A DNA stretch of 64,000 nt from JAWKUK01 sp964402175 (GTDB lineage: Bacteria > Planctomycetota > UBA1135 > GCA-002686595). The stretch covers positions 1 to 64,000 of the forward strand of contig CAYOBN010000002.1 of NCBI GenBank assembly GCA_964402175.1, written 5' to 3'. The notes below the pieces were generated by a model, which saw nothing but the letters and a program-made list of their open reading frames with translations, was not told where the DNA came from and did not search any database. The translations under genes and the position numbers were made by a program. Positions 7,974 to 15,325 of the stretch are shown here, piece by piece (within the stretch, counting starts at the first letter, position 1; each line of letters starts with the position of its first letter).

Positions 7974-9419
7974 TTATGCGAGCGCGACCTCGGGAAGGGC
8001 CAGGGTGACGTGCAACACGGCGCGTACGGCGGCGCGGCGCGCACGGCGCTCGTCCGAGCTTGCGGAGCCGCGCGCGAGAGCATCCTCCGCAAACGCGATG
8101 AGCGCGGCGCGGCGCTCGTCTGCCAGCACCGAATCGTCGGGCAGGAGGCGCGCGAGGAGCGCCGCGACGAGCGACTCCGCAGACCATTCCGCTGCGCTGC
8201 TCGGGCCGAGCGCATCGAGGTCGATCGTCGCGCGCCCGACGACACGCCGCGCCGCATGGGGCAACTCCGAGAGCGCGAGCGCCACGTCGAGGCGCGCCGC
8301 GGCGGTCCCGGGTCCTCCCCACGCGAGGCCGTGCTCCCAGCCCGCGACGGACGGGGGCTCGAAGAGCTTCATGCCCATGCGATGGGTCGCCCGCTCCAGA
8401 CCCGCGAGGTCCGCGGATTGCACGCCGATCGCACGCGCAGTGGACACGACGAGGTCCACGGGATTGCGCAGCATCGCGTAGCGCCGCTCGGGGGCGTAGA
8501 ACCAAGCGGAGCGGAAGACGACCTCGAGCGCAGTGCGTACGTCGAGCTGATTTTCGGCCAACACCGCAGCGAGCGCCGCGACCGCGCGCTCCTCGGGCTC
8601 GTGCTCTGCGAACCACTGCAGCAGCTTCTGCGCGAGGAACTCCGCACAATCGGGCCGCGCGACGATGCGATCGAGCGCCTCTTCACCCTCCGCGATCCCT
8701 GCTTCACCTTCGCGCCCCGCGAGGCGCTCGCCGAAGAGGACCTTGTCGCCCGGGTCGTGCATCTCGGGCACGAAGCGAAACGTGTTCTCGTTGCGGTTCG
8801 GCGTCGTCCAGCCCGTGAAGATGCGCGCGAGCTCCACGACGTCCCGCTGTGTGTACCGATCGACGCCGAGCGCAAAGAGCTCCAGCAGCTCACGCGCCCA
8901 GTTCTCGTTCGGTGCTTCGCGCGTCGACTCGCGGTTGTCGAGGTAGTGCAACATCGCAGGGTCGCGCGCGACGGCGCCGAGCAGCGCGCGGAACGGGCCG
9001 GCGGCGTGCGCGCGGAACGTGCGGTTCTGACCGAGCAGCATCGGCTGGCGCACGACCTTCGACTCCTGGCACGCGAAGTGGTCGTGCCACAGGAGCACGA
9101 GCTTCTCCTGCAACGGCGACGCGCCGTGCACCATGCGGAAGAGCCACCAGCGGCGCGCGGGATCGACGGGCCCGATCCCCGGCCCAGCGGCGAAGTCGAC
9201 GAGGGGACCGCCGCGCTCTTCGAGGGCCGCTTCGAGCGCCGTGTCGGCGGCGGGGAAGCCCGCGAACTGCGCGACCGCAGCATCCGGCCCGAGCGCGGCG
9301 AGCGCCTGGGCCTCGGCGGCGGACACGCCGAAACCGGCGCGCCGCGCGAGGTGCGCGGCCTCGGCGGCACCGAACGGCCCGCCCGTCCGGGCGAGGGGGG
9401 TGAAGAACTCCGTGGTCAT
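7974..9419 (-). CDS. DUF1800 family protein
   Basis: A 481-residue DUF1800 protein that almost always precedes a DUF1501 gene, as it does here. Typical features are AAHLARRAGFGVSAAEAQAL near residue 20, then KLVLLWHDHFACQ, NRESTREAPNENWARELLEL and the late GMKLFEPPSVAGWEHG. The protein is helical with no clear signal peptide. Its biochemical role is not established; the pairing suggests it works with the exported DUF1501 partner. It is first in the operon and shares a divergent spacer with the epimerase gene. TAGAGT lies 17 nt before its ATG. Confidence 0.9.
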   Translation of the reverse strand: MTTEFFTPLARTGGPFGAAEAAHLARRAGFGVSAAEAQALAALGPDAAVAQFAGFPAADTALEAALEERGGPLVDFAAGPGIGPVDPARRWWLFRMVHGASPLQEKLVLLWHDHFACQESKVVRQPMLLGQNRTFRAHAAGPFRALLGAVARDPAMLHYLDNRESTREAPNENWARELLELFALGVDRYTQRDVVELARIFTGWTTPNRNENTFRFVPEMHDPGDKVLFGERLAGREGEAGIAEGEEALDRIVARPDCAEFLAQKLLQWFAEHEPEERAVAALAAVLAENQLDVRTALEVVFRSAWFYAPERRYAMLRNPVDLVVSTARAIGVQSADLAGLERATHRMGMKLFEPPSVAGWEHGLAWGGPGTAAARLDVALALSELPHAARRVVGRATIDLDALGPSSAAEWSAESLVAALLARLLPDDSVLADERRAALIAFAEDALARGSASSDERRARRAAVRAVLHVTLALPEVALA

Positions 9420-9436
9420 CGTGCGCGCTCGTCTGC

Positions 9437-9483
9437 ACTCTATGGGACGCCCGCCGCGGGAGGTGCTTCCCCGGCGTTACCCT
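9437..9483. promoter_or_regulatory. Divergent -10-like elements
   Basis: The 75-bp spacer between the DUF1800 gene (minus, ATG 9419) and the epimerase gene (plus, ATG 9495) holds TAGAGT on the minus strand (9442-9437, 17 nt before its ATG) and TACCCT on the plus strand (9478-9483, 11 nt before its ATG). Neither gene has an obvious Shine-Dalgarno sequence. Confidence 0.45.
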
Positions 9484-9494
9484 CTGCGCCCGCG

Positions 9495-10295
9495 ATGAAT
9501 CCCCCCACCCTGCAGCGGCTCCTGAGCCCGGACGGCAAGGTCGCCGCCGCCGTGGACCTCGACGGCGGCCGGCTGGCCTCCCTCGCCATCGACGGCCTCG
9601 AGCTGCTCGTGACCTCGGGCGACAAACCGTCCCGCTACGGGGCCTTCCCGATGGTGCCCTGGTGTGGCCGGCTCGCCGGGGGTCGCCTCACCTTCCTCGG
9701 GCGTACGCACGAGTTCCCCCTGACGAGCCCGCCCCACGCCAACCACGGCCGGGGCTACCTCTCGCGCTGGGATGCCGTGATTCAAACCGAGACACACCTC
9801 ACGATGCGCTACGAGCAGGAGGCGCCGTGGCCCTTCGGGGGCCATGTGCTGCAGCGCTTCCAGCTCGCCGACGACGCGCTGACGGTGACCCTCGAGGTCC
9901 ACGCCGACGAGCAGCCGATGCCCGTGATGGCCGGCTGGCACCCGTGGTTTCGACGGCAGCTCGCCCGCGGCGGCCCGGCCGAGCTCGACTTCGAAGCGCG
10001 CGCGGCGTACGAACACGGCCCCGACCAGATCCCGACGGGCCTGCTCGTCGCCCCGCCCGCGCCCCCCTGGGACCACTGCTTCGTCGGGGTCGCCCGCCCC
10101 CCGCGCATCACGTGGCCGGGGGCGCTGAGCCTCGAGCTGCGCTCGACCTTCGACCATTGGGTGGTCTTCACGGCGCCCGAGCACGCGCTCTGCGTCGAAG
10201 CGCAATCCGGGCCGCCGAACCAGATCAACGTCGCGCCGGTGATCGCGACGCCGGGGCGGCCCCTCGTCGGATCGCTCACGTACCGCTGGCGCTGA
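9495..10295 (+). CDS. Aldose 1-epimerase family protein (GalM-like)
   Basis: A 266-residue protein of the aldose 1-epimerase / YeaD superfamily, whose members interconvert the alpha and beta anomers of sugars. Landmarks are VPWCGRLAGGRLTF near residue 54, NHGRGYLSRW near residue 81 and the catalytic-region MAGWHPWFRR with His149, followed by a late CVEAQSGPPNQIN block where the second acidic catalytic residue usually sits (Glu in VEAQSGP). It is shorter than typical GalM (about 340 residues) and resembles compact epimerase-like proteins, so the sugar substrate is uncertain. It is preceded by TACCCT and appears to be monocistronic. Confidence 0.85.
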   Translation: MNPPTLQRLLSPDGKVAAAVDLDGGRLASLAIDGLELLVTSGDKPSRYGAFPMVPWCGRLAGGRLTFLGRTHEFPLTSPPHANHGRGYLSRWDAVIQTETHLTMRYEQEAPWPFGGHVLQRFQLADDALTVTLEVHADEQPMPVMAGWHPWFRRQLARGGPAELDFEARAAYEHGPDQIPTGLLVAPPAPPWDHCFVGVARPPRITWPGALSLELRSTFDHWVVFTAPEHALCVEAQSGPPNQINVAPVIATPGRPLVGSLTYRWR

Positions 10296-10317
10296 TGTCC
10301 AGGAAGTCGCAGGCGGG

Positions 10318-10333
10318 GTGAACATCGGTTCAC
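10318..10333. promoter_or_regulatory. GTGAAC-N4-GTTCAC dyad
   Basis: A perfect 6-bp inverted repeat with a 4-nt spacer (ATCG) lies 22 nt after the epimerase stop and 72 nt before the subtilase start. The core GAAC-N4-GTTC matches the LexA box type described in Bacillus subtilis. It could instead be a small terminator hairpin for the epimerase gene. Confidence 0.4.
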
Positions 10334-10405
10334 GTGGGCTTCCCCGCCGGGGCCGCCACGGCGACCATGTTCGGGCGCGAACTCCTGTCCCTGCGCCCTC
10401 CTTAC

Positions 10406-13375
10406 ATGCGACCCGACCCACGCCACGCCAGCGCGCGCCCCGCCCGCTGGCCCGACACGCTCCCGATCGCCTTGTCCCTCGCCCTCGCCGCCGGCTGCGG
10501 TGGAGGTGGCAGCGACGGAGGCCCGTCCAATGGCGCGGTGAGCGGCAGCATGCTCGTCCTCGCGCCGAACTCGAGCGTGCTCGAGGCCGAGCCGAACAAC
10601 GACGTGCAACGCGCGCACGTGCTCGGTGAGCTCACCGGCGGTCAGACGCGGGTGGTCCTCGGCTCCATCACCGATGCGGGCTCCGACAACTTCGACGTCT
10701 TCCGGGTGACCTCGTCGCAGCGGGTGAGCGTGCAGCTCGACCTCGTCACCGAGACACAGACCGCCGACCTCGACGTGTACGTCGTCGATCCGGTCAGCCT
10801 GCAGTTCGTCGAGCGCTTCGAGACGAACGCCGCCAGCGAGTCGGGCACGTTCATCGGCAGCGGCTCGTACTTCGTCATCGTCACCTCGTTCAGCGGGGCG
10901 TCGACGTACGAGCTGCGCCTCGCGGCGACTGCCGCGCCGAGCAGCATCGCCGAAGCCGAGCCGAACGACACGGCGGGCGAGGGGATGTACCTCGGCGTCG
11001 TCACCGATGCGAACACCGTCGCGGTGCAAGGGACCCTCGGCGGGGGGGACAACCTCGATCGCTTCATCGTCGCAGTGCCGGAGGCCGGACCCTTCTCGTT
11101 CAGCCTCACCCACGGCGGCGCCGTCGACTTCGATGTGGTGCTGTCGGACGTGACGACCAATCTCACGTCGCCCGTGCAGATCCAGTCGTTCACGAGCCCG
11201 AGCTCGCCGGAGCAAGGTTCGGTCAACCTGAGCGCGATGACGCTGGTCGAGGTGCGCCTGTCTGCGTTCAGCGGCTCGGGTCCTTGGAACCTGACGATCC
11301 AGGCCGGCTCGGCCGCGCGGCTCGCGGGCCTCGACGGTCCGCCTGCGGCGCTCTCGACGGCGCGCCGGAGCGACCCGCGCCGCGAAGCCCTGCGCTCGCG
11401 TCGCGGAGACCGCGGGGCCTGGTACACCGACGTCACGGCGCCGGTCTGGCCGGGTGAGATCGTGATCGGCGCGAACTCGGAGGCCGAGGTCGACCTGCGC
11501 CTCCCCGCCCGCGGCGGTCGCACGACCGCGCGGATCCCCGATGGCGGCCCGCGTAAGGTGCGCTTCGAGCTGCCCGACCTCCTCGACGAATCCGAGCGCG
11601 CGCGTTACTCCGTCGCGCTCGCGGCGACGCTGTCGGGGATGGAGGGCGTCGCGTACGCGGAGCCCGACTTCAAGCTGTTCCCGCTGGATACGCGGCCGAA
11701 CGACACGCACTACAACCTGCAGTGGCATTACGAGCAGATCCAGTTGCCGCAAGCGTGGGACCTGACCGTCGGTAGCCCGAGCGTGCGCGTCGCCGTGCTC
11801 GACACCGGGACAACCCCGCATCCGGACCTGATCGGCCGTGAGGTCGCGGGCATCGACATGATCTCGAACCCGCAGATCGCTGGCGACGGCGACGGCATCG
11901 ACAACGATCCGTTCGACGTCGGCGACTCGACGGGTGTGCAGCCCTCGAGCTTCCACGGCTCGCACGTCGCCGGCACGATCGGTGCGTCGACCAACGACTC
12001 TCGCGGTGTGGCCGGCGTGACCTGGAACAGCCAGATCATGCACGTGCGTGTGCTGGGTATCGGCGGTGGCTCGAACTTCGACATCCTGAACGGGATCCGA
12101 TATGCAGCGCGCCTCTCGAACGCCTCGAACCAACTGCCGAACCAGCGCGCAGACATCATCAACATGAGCCTCGGCGGGCCGAGCTTCAGCCAAGCATCGC
12201 AGGACGCGGTCACGGCAGCGTTCAACGCGGGCTGCGTCGTGATCGCCGCGGCCGGCAACGAGAACAGCTCGCAGCCTTCGTACCCCGCCGCGTACAACAA
12301 CGTGATCTCGGTCGCCGCGGTCGACTTCGAAGGCAACCGCGCCCCGTACTCCAACTTCCACCCGACCGTTGACATCGCGGCGCCGGGTGGTGACGTCACG
12401 CGCGACCGGAACGGCGACGGCTACGCCGACGGCGTGCTGTCGACCAAACCCGACGACACGGTCAATCCGACGAACTACTCGACGTACTCGTTCTACCAAG
12501 GCACGTCGATGGCAGCGCCGCACGTCGCCGGGGTCGCTGCGCTGATGCTCGCGGTGAACCCGACGCTGACGCCGACCCAGATCGAGCAGCTCATGACCTC
12601 GACCGCGACGGATCGAGGCGCTCCTGGGCGCGACAACCAGTTCGGCCACGGCCTCGTCAACGCCTTCGCCGCGGTGCAGGCAGCAAACGGCGGCGGTGGC
12701 GCTGGCTCGCCCGTGCTCGGGCTGAATTCGTCGACGGTGCTCTTCAACTCCCGCACCGACTCCGCGCAGATCGGCGTCGCCAACGTCGGCGCGGGTTCGC
12801 TGGCAGTGCAGTCGGTCAACGCGACGACGGCCTCCGGCGGCAACTGGCTGTCCGCCGCGCGGGTGCCCATCACGGGTGGCACGACGAGCGACACTTCGGC
12901 GATCGAAGTGACGGTCGCAGCCACGGGCCTCGCGGACGGTTTCTATTCCGGCTCCGTCGCTGTCCAGTCGAACGGCGGCAACGCGACGTTGCAGGTCACG
13001 TTGGCCCTCGGTGGCACGAGCAGCGGGCCGGTGTACACCGTGTTCGTCATCGCCGTCGACGCGACGAGCTTCGAGACGATCGCACAGGACGAAGTTTCGA
13101 CGACGAGCGCCGTCAACGGCTACAGCCTCCCGGGTGTTCCGCCGGGCACCTACTACATCGTCGCAGGCACGGACGAGGACAACGACGGCTTCATCTGTGA
13201 TCCGGGTGAACCGCTGTGCGGCGTGTACCCCTCGCTCGAGCTGCCGGAGGTCGTGACGGTCACGAGCGGCTCCACCAATGCGGGGCGTGACTTCCCGCTG
13301 CAAGAGGCCTTGCTGCCGACCTCGACGACCCAGGGCTTCCGCCGCCTCGCCCGCGCCGGGGAGGGCCAGCGCTGA
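10406..13375 (+). CDS. Subtilisin-like (S8) serine protease lipoprotein
   Basis: A 989-residue lipoprotein with lipobox ALAAGC and Cys31. The order is: two PPC-type domains (about 45-155 and 160-300); an N-terminal propeptide-like segment ending near MEGVAYAEPDFKL; the S8 catalytic domain (about 440-770) with Asp466 (VAVLDTG), His517 (HGSHVAG) and Ser701 (GTSMAAPHVAG); an Ig/BACON-like domain (about 775-870); and a C-terminal beta domain with a calcium-site-like DEDNDGFICDPGE. All three catalytic residues are present. The start at 10406 begins the lipoprotein signal; an earlier ATG at 10334 gives an implausible leader. Its stop overlaps the start of a PrcB-like gene, recalling the PrtP-PrcB dentilisin protease complex of Treponema. 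Confidence 0.9.
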   Translation: MRPDPRHASARPARWPDTLPIALSLALAAGCGGGGSDGGPSNGAVSGSMLVLAPNSSVLEAEPNNDVQRAHVLGELTGGQTRVVLGSITDAGSDNFDVFRVTSSQRVSVQLDLVTETQTADLDVYVVDPVSLQFVERFETNAASESGTFIGSGSYFVIVTSFSGASTYELRLAATAAPSSIAEAEPNDTAGEGMYLGVVTDANTVAVQGTLGGGDNLDRFIVAVPEAGPFSFSLTHGGAVDFDVVLSDVTTNLTSPVQIQSFTSPSSPEQGSVNLSAMTLVEVRLSAFSGSGPWNLTIQAGSAARLAGLDGPPAALSTARRSDPRREALRSRRGDRGAWYTDVTAPVWPGEIVIGANSEAEVDLRLPARGGRTTARIPDGGPRKVRFELPDLLDESERARYSVALAATLSGMEGVAYAEPDFKLFPLDTRPNDTHYNLQWHYEQIQLPQAWDLTVGSPSVRVAVLDTGTTPHPDLIGREVAGIDMISNPQIAGDGDGIDNDPFDVGDSTGVQPSSFHGSHVAGTIGASTNDSRGVAGVTWNSQIMHVRVLGIGGGSNFDILNGIRYAARLSNASNQLPNQRADIINMSLGGPSFSQASQDAVTAAFNAGCVVIAAAGNENSSQPSYPAAYNNVISVAAVDFEGNRAPYSNFHPTVDIAAPGGDVTRDRNGDGYADGVLSTKPDDTVNPTNYSTYSFYQGTSMAAPHVAGVAALMLAVNPTLTPTQIEQLMTSTATDRGAPGRDNQFGHGLVNAFAAVQAANGGGGAGSPVLGLNSSTVLFNSRTDSAQIGVANVGAGSLAVQSVNATTASGGNWLSAARVPITGGTTSDTSAIEVTVAATGLADGFYSGSVAVQSNGGNATLQVTLALGGTSSGPVYTVFVIAVDATSFETIAQDEVSTTSAVNGYSLPGVPPGTYYIVAGTDEDNDGFICDPGEPLCGVYPSLELPEVVTVTSGSTNAGRDFPLQEALLPTSTTQGFRRLARAGEGQR

Positions 13376-13848
13376 TGGCCAGCATGACCTTCACCCTCGG
13401 GGCCGTCGCGGTCGGGCTCGCGCTCGCCGTCGGCGTCGCGTGCCGCTCCTGCAAGGAGGCGCCCCCTGGCCCGCTGTTGCAGCGCTCCCTGACGGGCGCG
13501 ACCCACAGCGGAGTTCAGGAGCAGCGTGTGGTCGTCGCACGTGATGCAGCCGCATGGAACGCCGTCTGGCGCGAGCATGGCGGCCTGCAGATCCCGTCGC
13601 CCGAAGCGCCCAGCGTGGACTTCGAGCGCGAGATGGTCGTCGCGGTCTTCTTGGGCGAGCGCGGCTCGGGAGGCTACGGGGTCACCATCGAAGCGATCGA
13701 GCGCACTTCGACCGGCCTGCTCGTCAAGGCGCGCGAGACCAAACCCGGCCCGGACGACATCGTAACGATGGCGCTGACGTCACCGATGCACGCGGTCGCC
13801 GTCGAGCGCGTGCCCGGTGACGAGCTCGAGCTCGTGCTCAGCGAGTGA
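13375..13848 (+). CDS. PrcB-like protease complex subunit
   Basis: A 157-residue protein with an N-terminal hydrophobic leader and a possible lipobox VGVAC (Cys23). The rest matches the PrcB C-terminal domain family: RDAAAWNAVWREHG, then SVDFEREMVVAVFLGERGSG, then YGVTIEAIERT. In Treponema denticola PrcB is a lipoprotein that associates with the subtilisin-like protease PrtP. Here the ATG overlaps the protease stop codon (TGATG), and GGAGGG lies 9 nt upstream, so translation is probably coupled and the partnership with the preceding protease is likely. It ends before a long palindrome. Confidence 0.8.
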   Translation: MASMTFTLGAVAVGLALAVGVACRSCKEAPPGPLLQRSLTGATHSGVQEQRVVVARDAAAWNAVWREHGGLQIPSPEAPSVDFEREMVVAVFLGERGSGGYGVTIEAIERTSTGLLVKARETKPGPDDIVTMALTSPMHAVAVERVPGDELELVLSE

Positions 13849-13881
13849 CACGCCCCTGTGGCGGCGCAGCGCCGCCCAATG

Positions 13882-13919
13882 AGCAGGCACGGTCGAAGCG
13901 CGCTTCGACCGTGCCTGCT
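13882..13919. terminator. 38-bp perfect palindrome between convergent genes
   Basis: A perfect, loopless 38-bp palindrome, each half starting AGCAGGCACGGTCGAAGC, lies between the PrcB-like gene (plus) and the lectin gene (minus). RNA from either strand would fold into a very stable hairpin. There is no U-tract on either side. The position suggests a bidirectional terminator; a protein binding site is an alternative. Confidence 0.6.
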
Positions 13920-13967
13920 GACGTTCAGGAGACGGGCAGCCGGGCAACGATGCAGCCCGGCCGGCGC

Positions 13968-15242
13968 TCACGGCAAGAACGAGATCGCGAGTCCGACCGT
14001 GAAGTTGGACGTCGCCTGCCCGTTGAACACGTCGCGGTGCCAAGCCTGGAAGTTCCGCACCTGACCCGCGAGGACACTCACAAAACCGCTCGGCGTGGGG
14101 GTCTGCGGCAGGTTCAAACGCAGCGCGAAGCCTCCCGTCGTCCCCGTGTTCTTGATCTGCCCAGGGCCGACGTAACGCCCGATCGCACCGCCGACACACA
14201 GGTTCCCGCGGCTGCCACCCGGGTTCATCGTGAACCCCTGCGTGAGGCTCGTGAGGAAGAAGCCGAAGGAGCTGTTCGGCAGACCCGAAGCCTCGAGCGT
14301 CAGGTCATTCGCTGCCACGGACGCCGTACCGACCGCGCGCAGCGCACCTGGTGCGCCGGTCGAGTTGTTGTTCGCCGCGCAGTAGTTCGTACCGATGGTC
14401 GTGTCTTCGTACTCGACGACGAAGCGCGGGACGTTGTTCGAGGTCGGCGTGTAGTCGTTCCACTGGTCGTTCGGCCAATAGCCGAGGTAGTGCTCCTGGT
14501 TCCCGCCGTTGTTCGGCTCACCCGCGTACCAGTTGGTGTAGACGAAGGGCTCCCCGGTCACCCAGGTCCAGCCGCCCAGGGGCTCGGTGTAGGTCGGCGA
14601 GGTCATGTCCTGGTAGGCGCCGAGCCACGCGTTGCCGAGCGGGCCACCCGCGAGGGTGAAGTAGACGAACTGGTCCTCCGCCGCGTCCGCGATCGTCACG
14701 AGGTGACCTGGACGGCCGAGGTAGCTCATCGTGCGCGCCATCTGATCCGCGGTGTTCCAGTCGACCGACACCGGGACGATCTCGTAGTAGTGGCCATTGG
14801 CCGGGTTCTGCACGGGCAAGTTCTGGGTTACCGTCAGCGTGCCTGCGCCCGTCAAGCCGTTGTAACCGCCGACGCGCACGTACACCGCCACCCCCGCGTT
14901 GCCGAGGAACCCCACCGTGCTCTGCAAGCCACAGGTGTCATCGTTGCACGCGAGCGAGACGAGCGCGCCGCAGGGCCCGCTGAAGACCTCGAGCCCCGAG
15001 TCGTACGAGGTCCCGGTGCAGGTGCTGATCGTGTACGACCCGGTCGTCGGCGGCGTGAAGACGTACCAGAGGTCGCTTCCTCCGAGGGCGCAGGGCCAGG
15101 CCGGCGCCGAGGTCGTCGCGCCGCTCGTGTCGTAGGGCGTCGCCCCCAGCGGGAGCGGGAGCGCCCCCGCGCACTCATTGTTCTGGGCGAGCGCGGGGAC
15201 GGAAGCGAGGACCAACAGGGGCAGCAGTGGTCGGAGTTGCAT
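13968..15242 (-). CDS. Secreted C-type lectin-like protein with planctomycete C-terminal module
   Basis: A 424-residue exported protein. The signal peptide is MQLRPLLPLLVLASVPALA. Residues 22-140 form a beta domain starting QNNECAGALPLPLG, paralogous to the start of the propeller-like protein at 17867. Residues about 145-280 form a C-type lectin-like domain with GHYYEIVPVSVDW, AWLGAYQD, GWTWVTGEPF, the calcium/sugar motif EPNN near 241 and NDQWND near 259. Residues 283-424 are the 'TNYCAANNNSTGAPG' module seen in other secreted proteins here, perhaps for surface attachment. It lies 83 nt downstream of the glycosyl hydrolase gene but is separated from it by a hairpin, so it may have its own promoter. 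Confidence 0.85.
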   Translation of the reverse strand: MQLRPLLPLLVLASVPALAQNNECAGALPLPLGATPYDTSGATTSAPAWPCALGGSDLWYVFTPPTTGSYTISTCTGTSYDSGLEVFSGPCGALVSLACNDDTCGLQSTVGFLGNAGVAVYVRVGGYNGLTGAGTLTVTQNLPVQNPANGHYYEIVPVSVDWNTADQMARTMSYLGRPGHLVTIADAAEDQFVYFTLAGGPLGNAWLGAYQDMTSPTYTEPLGGWTWVTGEPFVYTNWYAGEPNNGGNQEHYLGYWPNDQWNDYTPTSNNVPRFVVEYEDTTIGTNYCAANNNSTGAPGALRAVGTASVAANDLTLEASGLPNSSFGFFLTSLTQGFTMNPGGSRGNLCVGGAIGRYVGPGQIKNTGTTGGFALRLNLPQTPTPSGFVSVLAGQVRNFQAWHRDVFNGQATSNFTVGLAISFLP

Positions 15243-15267
15243 GATGCGGGAAGTTGCAGGGGAAACA

Positions 15268-15290
15268 GGGCGGGCCACGGCGGCCCGCCC
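15268..15290 (-). terminator. GC-rich hairpin followed by TGTTT
   Basis: On the minus strand a perfect 9-bp stem (GGGCGGGCC, loop GCCGT, GGCCCGCCC) is followed by TGTTTCCC, 36 nt after the stop of the glycosyl hydrolase gene. This is the best intrinsic-terminator-like hairpin in the region. Confidence 0.6.
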
Positions 15291-15325
15291 GCGTAGAAAG
15301 CGTGACACCGAACGAAGGCGCGCGC

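Noticed and set aside
9809..13303. 1164-residue open frame antisense to the subtilase
   Set aside because: The opposite strand carries intact S8 motifs and PPC domains. The antisense frame has no motif and an Arg/His/Val bias typical of shadows.
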